Below are positions 45,213 through 49,801 of a stretch of 49,801 bases of DNA, piece after piece. The stretch lies in contig CAYMYN010000031.1 of the NCBI GenBank assembly GCA_964394665.1, positions 1 to 49,801 of the forward strand, in the 5' to 3' direction. The DNA comes from CAYMYN01 sp964394665 (GTDB taxonomy: Bacteria; Planctomycetota; UBA1135; GCA-002686595). Both the position numbers and the translations under genes were made by a program. Every line of letters starts with the position of its first letter. Within the stretch, counting starts at the first letter, position 1. The notes beneath the pieces are model-generated. The model did no database searches. It saw only the letters and a program-made list of their open reading frames with translations, and was not told the DNA's origin.

Positions 45213-45218
45213 ACGATA
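45213..45218 (-). promoter_or_regulatory. Possible -10 box for the ligase
   Basis: TATCGT on the minus strand, 25 nt before the ATG at 45187. It overlaps the alternative GTG start, which argues for the ATG. Confidence 0.35.
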
Positions 45219-45331
45219 CCGCAGGCCCGAAGGGAGCGCGCGCAGCGTCGGGGCGGGAACCGGTTCCCACGGTCGGCGCCGTGCGGCGGAGCCCGCGGGA
45301 GGCCGGAGCTTGGGACAGGTTCGCGGCCGTC

Positions 45332-46438
45332 TCAACGCGCCCGGGTCCCGGTCGGATCGAGCCAGCCCCGCCGCAGGAGTTCCTCGGCCACGACCCGCGC
45401 GCTGTCGCGCAGGGCGTCCGGTCCCGGATGTCCCGGGGACAGGAGGCTGAAGGTCACCGGCCCCGAGTCGACGAAGGTCGGCAGCAGGTCCAGGAAGGGC
45501 ACCCCCAGTTCGTCCAGGCGCGCGCCCAGATGGCGCTGCAACACGGAGCCTTGCTCGATGGCCCGCGCGCGTTCCGTTCCCTCGGCCAGTGCCGCGCGGA
45601 CGCCCAGCACCTGGCGCGACATCGGGAAGGCGACCACGAGCAACTCCGCGCCGTCCGCCCGCACCTCGCGCGCGAGGTCCTCGAAGTCGGCCAGCAGGGC
45701 TTGCCAGAAAGGACGCGCCACCTCCGAGTCCGGGTCGTCCTCGATCTCGAGCTTGTGCGCGAAGTAGCGGCGCCGCAGCTCGCGGGACTCGGGGGAGCCG
45801 CTGCCGGCGAAGAACGGCGTGCGCGGCCGCAGGTGGCGATGGAAGGCCTCGAAGAGCGCCGAGCTGCCGACCAGGCGGACGAGTGGCCGGCTGGTGTAGG
45901 AGGGACCCTCGACGCGCGGCTCGAGGTCGTTGCCGAAGAACCCGAACACGACCACCCGCGGCGCGAAGGGGCGCACCAGGTGGGTGTAGGTCCGCACCGA
46001 GTTCCAGACGTTGTAGCCCGGCACGCCGAAGTTCGAGACCTCGAGCGCCGCGGCGGGGAGCCTGGCGCGCAGCTCGCGATCGAGCTGCACCGGGTACTCC
46101 TCGCCGTCCGCGACGCCCCAGCCGAAGGTGAACGAGTCGCCCAGGCACGCGACCCGCAGGCCATCGAAGGCACCCGGGGCGCGGGGCGCGGGCCCGCGGT
46201 ATCCGAGCGCGTTGAGCCGCACGGGCATCGAGCTCGCGCCGTCCTCCCCGATCACGTCCCGCACCTGGTTGGGGTGGAAGCGGTAGCCGATGCGCGGGTC
46301 GAAGTACTGCGCCGGACCGCGGGCATAGCCGGCCATCCGCAGGCCCCCTTCGAGGACTCCCAGGCACAGCACCGACACCAGCAGCGAGAGCAGGAGTCCG
46401 CGCAGGATGCGCCGGGCACGGCGGGGTCGGGGGGTCAT
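45332..46438 (-). CDS. SGNH-fold protein with N-terminal membrane anchor
   Basis: A 368-residue protein with one N-terminal helix (about residues 12-31). SGNH blocks are LGDSFTFGWGV (Ser nucleophile), NFGVPGYNVWNSVR (block II Gly) and FFGNDLEP (block III Asn). Block V, normally DxxHP, reads SPGHPGPDA: the His is kept but the Asp is replaced by Ser. The protein may be a hydrolase with an altered triad. It follows tyrA by 41 nt on the same strand, probably by operon run-through, with no metabolic connection evident. Start set by the anchor helix. Confidence 0.78.
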   Translation of the reverse strand: MTPRPRRARRILRGLLLSLLVSVLCLGVLEGGLRMAGYARGPAQYFDPRIGYRFHPNQVRDVIGEDGASSMPVRLNALGYRGPAPRAPGAFDGLRVACLGDSFTFGWGVADGEEYPVQLDRELRARLPAAALEVSNFGVPGYNVWNSVRTYTHLVRPFAPRVVVFGFFGNDLEPRVEGPSYTSRPLVRLVGSSALFEAFHRHLRPRTPFFAGSGSPESRELRRRYFAHKLEIEDDPDSEVARPFWQALLADFEDLAREVRADGAELLVVAFPMSRQVLGVRAALAEGTERARAIEQGSVLQRHLGARLDELGVPFLDLLPTFVDSGPVTFSLLSPGHPGPDALRDSARVVAEELLRRGWLDPTGTRAR

Positions 46439-46479
46439 GGTCGGGAGCTCGAGATCGATCGCGGGCAGGGCGACATCGT

Positions 46480-47652
46480 TCAGCGCGCGGTGGACCCGTC
46501 CGCGGCCGGGTCGCCGTCGAGCGCCACGCGGCCGCGCCGCACCAACTCCTGGAAGGCCGCCGTGTCGCGGCGCGCGCTCGCCAGGCTCAGCTCCTCCAGC
46601 GCCTCGCGGACCGCGGCGTAGACGCGCTCGCGATGGGGGTTGAGATGTTGGATGTCGAGGTACAGCTCGGGGTCCTCGGAGAGGATCGAGCGCGCGCTGG
46701 ATCCTTGGCGGCGGTAGGTCGTCGAGGCGCAGGCCTCCAGCAGCTCGGCCGGCAGGCCGCTGCGCGCCAGGCTGCTCGCGAAGAGTAGACCCGCCAGGTG
46801 TCCGAGTCCCAGGAGCCAGGCCATCAGTTCGTCGTGCAACTCGAAGGGCACCGGGACGAGCTGGGCCTCGGCGTGGGCCAGGAGCTCGCGCGCGCGCCGC
46901 TCCTGGGCCCGCGCCGAACGATCGGGCGCCACCGCCAACACGAAGGTCTGCGCTTCGCCGCGCCCCTTGCTCGGGCCGAACATCGGGTGCAGGGAGAGCA
47001 CCTCCAGGCCGGCGCCCGCGGCCTCCGAGAGCACCCCGCGCAGGGGCGTCTTGATCGAAGCCACCTCGATCAGCGTGCCCCGCGGCCGGCGGGCGACGAG
47101 TTGGCCCAGCACCGCGGCGCAGGCCGACAACGGCACGGCCACCCACAGCGCGTCGTAGACGTCGAGGTCGCCCAGCGCCCCGAGGTCCCCGTACTCACCC
47201 GCGCGCTCCGAGCCCACGAACGCCGGATCCAACCCGTCGACCCGCCAGCCCTGCTCGGCGAACAGCGCGCCCAGCCAGGCGCCCATCGCGCCCGCCCCGC
47301 CCACGACCAGCGCGCGGCCCGGCGCGGGGCCGGCCGTGCGGCACTCCTCCCGCTGGCGCGCCACGGAGGCCTCGAGGATGGCGCGGAAGATTCTCTCGAG
47401 CAGCGGCTCGGGCACGCCGCAGCCGCGGGCTTCCTCGCGCGCGCGGGCCAACACGTCCTGCTCCACGTCGTGGACGACGAGCGGGACTCCCCGTGCGAGC
47501 TTGGCGCGGCCGATGCGCGCCGCGAGCTCGAAGCGCCGCCGCAAGCCCTCGAGCAACCCCCGATCGGTGGCCGCGATCTCGGCGCGCAACGCCCCGAGCT
47601 CCGCGTCCGGCGTCGACGCCGCCGCATCGGTCTCACCCGCGGGGCGCGCCAT
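46480..47652 (-). CDS. tyrA: Chorismate mutase / prephenate dehydrogenase fusion
   Basis: A 390-residue bifunctional enzyme of tyrosine synthesis. Residues about 17-100 are an AroQ chorismate mutase (LRAEIAATDRGLLEGLRRRFELAARIGRAK). The prephenate dehydrogenase follows, with NAD-binding GGAGAMGAW (about 118-126), the catalytic His222 in SLHPMFGP and EDPELYLDIQ near the C-terminus. Layout and motifs match the E. coli T-protein (373 residues). This fusion is best known from gamma-proteobacteria, so the gene may have been acquired. Promoter sequence is suggested by TGCTAGACT about 130 nt upstream. No other aromatic amino acid gene is in the window. Confidence 0.92.
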   Translation of the reverse strand: MARPAGETDAAASTPDAELGALRAEIAATDRGLLEGLRRRFELAARIGRAKLARGVPLVVHDVEQDVLARAREEARGCGVPEPLLERIFRAILEASVARQREECRTAGPAPGRALVVGGAGAMGAWLGALFAEQGWRVDGLDPAFVGSERAGEYGDLGALGDLDVYDALWVAVPLSACAAVLGQLVARRPRGTLIEVASIKTPLRGVLSEAAGAGLEVLSLHPMFGPSKGRGEAQTFVLAVAPDRSARAQERRARELLAHAEAQLVPVPFELHDELMAWLLGLGHLAGLLFASSLARSGLPAELLEACASTTYRRQGSSARSILSEDPELYLDIQHLNPHRERVYAAVREALEELSLASARRDTAAFQELVRRGRVALDGDPAADGSTAR

Positions 47653-47777
47653 GGCCTCCCCCCGTCGGTCGAGAGCGGCGCATGCGCCCGCGGGTCAGGC
47701 CGGGGGTCCCGGGCTGGACCGGACCCTTTGGACGATCGGAGCGAGGCATCGGCACGCGGTGAGCCCTCCCGGGCGGA

Positions 47778-47790
47778 GCGAGTCTAGCAG
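47778..47790 (-). promoter_or_regulatory. Extended -10 box upstream of tyrA
   Basis: On the minus strand CTGCTAGACTCGC carries TGC-TAGACT, 128 nt before the tyrA ATG. It differs by one base from the box of the oxidoreductase operon (39276-39288). The leader in between shows no ribosome site or small ORF. Confidence 0.4.
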
Positions 47791-47808
47791 CCCGTTGAGA
47801 AACTCCCT

Positions 47809-47831
47809 GCCGCGGCGGGGCGGGCCGCGGC
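47809..47831 (-). terminator. Hairpin after htpG
   Basis: GCCGCGG (47809-47815) and CCGCGGC (47825-47831) form a 7-bp stem with a 9-nt loop, 2 nt beyond the htpG stop on the minus strand. The following minus-strand sequence has only a short UUU. Confidence 0.4.
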
Positions 47832-47833
47832 CC

Positions 47834-49711
47834 TCACTTGGACTGCAACATGAGGCCCGCCACCAGCCCGGCGAAGCGCGCCGGATCCGGCAGGGGTGAA
47901 CCCTCGGCCAGCAGGGCCTGACCGTGGAGCAGCTCGGCGAACTCGCCCAGGCGCCGCTCCCCTTCCGGCGCGGCGTGCAAGCCCACCAGGCGCTCGAAGA
48001 GCGGATGGTCCGGATCGAGCTCGAGGATGCGTTCGGGCTCCGGAGGCTCCTGGCCGGCCGAGCGCAGCATGCGCGCCAGGTGCGGCCGCAACGCGCCCTC
48101 GGGCGTCACCAGGGCCGCGGGGCTGCCCGCGAGGCGCCCGCTCAGGCGCACGCCGCCCACGCGCTCGCCGAGCCGCTCCCGCAGGGCCTCGAGCAGTCCG
48201 CGGTGGCGCTCGCTCGCCTCCTCGAGCGCCCCCCGGCGGGCCTCGTCCAGCAGCGGGTCCTCGCCGGCGTCGATCGCGCGCAGGGGCTTGCCCTCGAACT
48301 CGCGCAGTGAGTCCAGGACCCACTCGTCGATCGGGTCGGTCAAGAGGAGCACCTCGTAGCCGCGGGCGCGGTACGCGCCGAGCAGCGGCGAAGCAGCAAG
48401 CGTGCGACGGTCGGGCCCGACCAGGACGAAGATCGCGGGTTGGCCCAGCGGCATGCGCTGCACGTAGGCGTCGAGCGTCGTCGGCACGTCGGAGCTCGAG
48501 CTCTCGAACAGGGACAACTTCGCCACGCGCCCCTCGCGGTCCTCGCCCATCGCGAGGGCCTCCTTGAGCACGCTCCCGTGGGCGCGCCACAGGCGCTCGT
48601 AGCCTGCGCGATCCTGTTCGAGCATCTCCTCGAGCGCGCTCAGCAGCTTGCTCACCAAGCGCTCGCGCATGCGTCGAACGTGCGGGTTCTCCTGCAGGGT
48701 CTCGCGCGAGACGTTCAGCGGCAGGTCGAGGGCGTCGACCACGCCGCGCACGAAGCGCAGCCAGGGCGGCAGAAGCTCCTCGCACTCGGCCATCACCAAC
48801 ACGCGGCGGACGTGCAGCGCGATGCGCGCGCGCTGCGCCGCGGGATCGAACGGATCGCGGGCCTTGTCCGCGGGGATGAACAGCAGCGCCGTGTACTCGA
48901 GCGCGCCCTCGGCCCTGAAGTGCACGACCTTCGCCGGCTCGCTCGGGTCGTGGGTCAGGTGGCGGTAGAACTCGTGGTACTCGTGGGGCGCGATCCCGTC
49001 CTTCGCCCGCGCCCACAGCGGCCGGCGCGAGTTGAGGGTGACGAGCTCCGTCCCCTCCCCCGATGCGACCTGCATGCGGATCGGGTGTTCGATGAAGTCC
49101 GAGTAGCGCTTGACCAGGGCCCGCAGCGTGAAGTCGGAGAGGTAGTCGCGGTCGAGCTCGCTCTCGTCCTTGAGGTGCAGGGTCACGCACGTGCCCCGCG
49201 GCAGGTCGGCGGCCTCCTCGATCGTGTAGCGCCCCTGGCCCTCGCTGGTCCAGCGCCAGCCCTGCGCCTCGCCCGCCTTGCGGGTCTCGACCACCACGCG
49301 GCTGGCGACCATGAAGCAGGCGTAGAACCCGACGCCGAACTGCCCGATCAGGTCCGGGGGCGCCTCGCCGCCGCCCGCCGCCAGGCCCTCGAGGAAGCGC
49401 CGCGTGCCGGAACTCGCGATGCGGCCCAGGTTCGCGATCAGGTCCTCGCGGTCCATGCCGATGCCGTCGTCCCGCACCGACAGGCGGCGCCCGGCGCGGT
49501 CGGTCTCGAGCCGGATCTCGCCCTCCCAGCTCCCGGGCACGAGCTCGGGTCGCTGCAGGGCCTCGAAGCGCAGCTTGTCGAGCGCGTCGCTGGCGTTCGA
49601 GACGAGCTCCCGCAGGAAGATCTCGCGGTGCGTGTAGAGCGAGTGGATGACGAGGTCGAGCAGGCGCTGGACCTCGGCCTCGAAGGTGTGGGTCTCGGTC
49701 TGGGTCGTCAT
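47834..49711 (-). CDS. htpG: Hsp90 family chaperone HtpG
   Basis: A 625-residue cytoplasmic chaperone. The N-terminal GHKL ATPase shows [14 protein letters not shown] (Glu35, Asn39), [18 protein letters not shown] (usually LGTIAKSGT) and [14 protein letters not shown]. The middle domain has the catalytic-loop segment [20 protein letters not shown] with its Arg, and the C-terminal dimerisation domain is complete. E. coli HtpG is 624 residues. The ATG at 49711 gives the usual MTTQTET start; an in-frame ATG five codons earlier is possible. A CAGAAT patch (49743-49748) about 30 nt upstream could be its -10. It is a single-gene unit. Confidence 0.96.
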
Positions 49712-49801
49712 GGTGCTCGCGCCCACGAAGCGTGGGGGCGGCGCATTCTGCAGGCGCGCGGCGCTCCGACAAGGGGTCGCGAGCCCGTCCGGGGGCGCGC
49801 G

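Noticed and set aside
45188..45214. GTG start nine codons upstream for the glutamate-cysteine ligase
   Set aside because: It overlaps the TATCGT -10 candidate, and the ATG at 45187 has a GAGGG ribosome site.
47783..47805. CTAGCAGCCCGTTGAGAAA resembles ends of some insertion sequences
   Set aside because: Only one copy, no transposase or second end nearby; the CTAGCAG part is better explained by the -10 box shared with 39276-39288.

Overview
The window is about 50 kb of very GC-rich DNA (roughly 70-75 % by eye) from a bacterium with two membranes. The outer membrane is implied by a TamB/AsmA-type protein, an Omp85 barrel, a second predicted beta-barrel lipoprotein and a Tat-exported molybdoenzyme. 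The gene mix (FMN glutamate-synthase-like enzyme, DUF3482/DUF2868 pair, many secreted proteins of unknown function, beta-helix proteins) fits Planctomycetota best, with Myxococcota as an alternative. This is an inference, because no rRNA or ribosomal protein gene is present. A run of ten Ns at 7481-7490 shows the source is a draft or metagenome assembly. I found no tRNA, rRNA, CRISPR array, complete insertion sequence or prophage.

Layout. 1-5.8 kb, all minus strand: a truncated secreted protein, NAD(P)HX epimerase (nnrE), iron superoxide dismutase (sodB), a membrane-anchored glutamate-synthase-like protein and a short RNase R/II-type exoribonuclease. 5.9-13 kb, plus strand: an M28-type peptidase homologue, a beta-barrel lipoprotein broken by the gap, a secreted beta-helix protein and a dynamin-like GTPase. 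13-24 kb: an Atg22/UMF1-type transporter; a polyprenyl-phosphate sugar synthase coupled to a GT-C-like membrane protein; a methyltransferase; a DUF3482 GTPase; an AlgJ/AlgX-like SGNH membrane protein; and a HEAT-repeat protein coupled to a DUF2868 membrane protein. 24-30.5 kb: a TamB-type protein translationally coupled to an Omp85 lipoprotein, a likely envelope lipid or protein transport pair. 30.5-34.3 kb: Lon protease facing a secreted protein. 34.3-39.2 kb: a five-gene minus-strand operon for a PaoABC-like periplasmic molybdenum aldehyde oxidoreductase plus two small accessory proteins. 39.4-43.1 kb: a divergent four-gene ABC importer of the phosphonate/putative-selenate type. 43.2-49.7 kb: a small secreted protein, a glutamate-cysteine ligase, an SGNH-like protein behind a chorismate mutase/prephenate dehydrogenase, and HtpG.

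Expression signals form two classes. Several operon-leading genes have a TANNNT box only 6-9 nt before the start codon and no Shine-Dalgarno sequence, which suggests leaderless transcripts. Others (the first gene, the 2Fe-2S subunit, the ABC binding protein) have a purine-rich ribosome site and a longer leader. The most interesting biology is the cluster of membrane-associated GTPase modules (dynamin-like, DUF3482, DUF2868), the enlarged aldehyde oxidoreductase operon and the leaderless-start signature.
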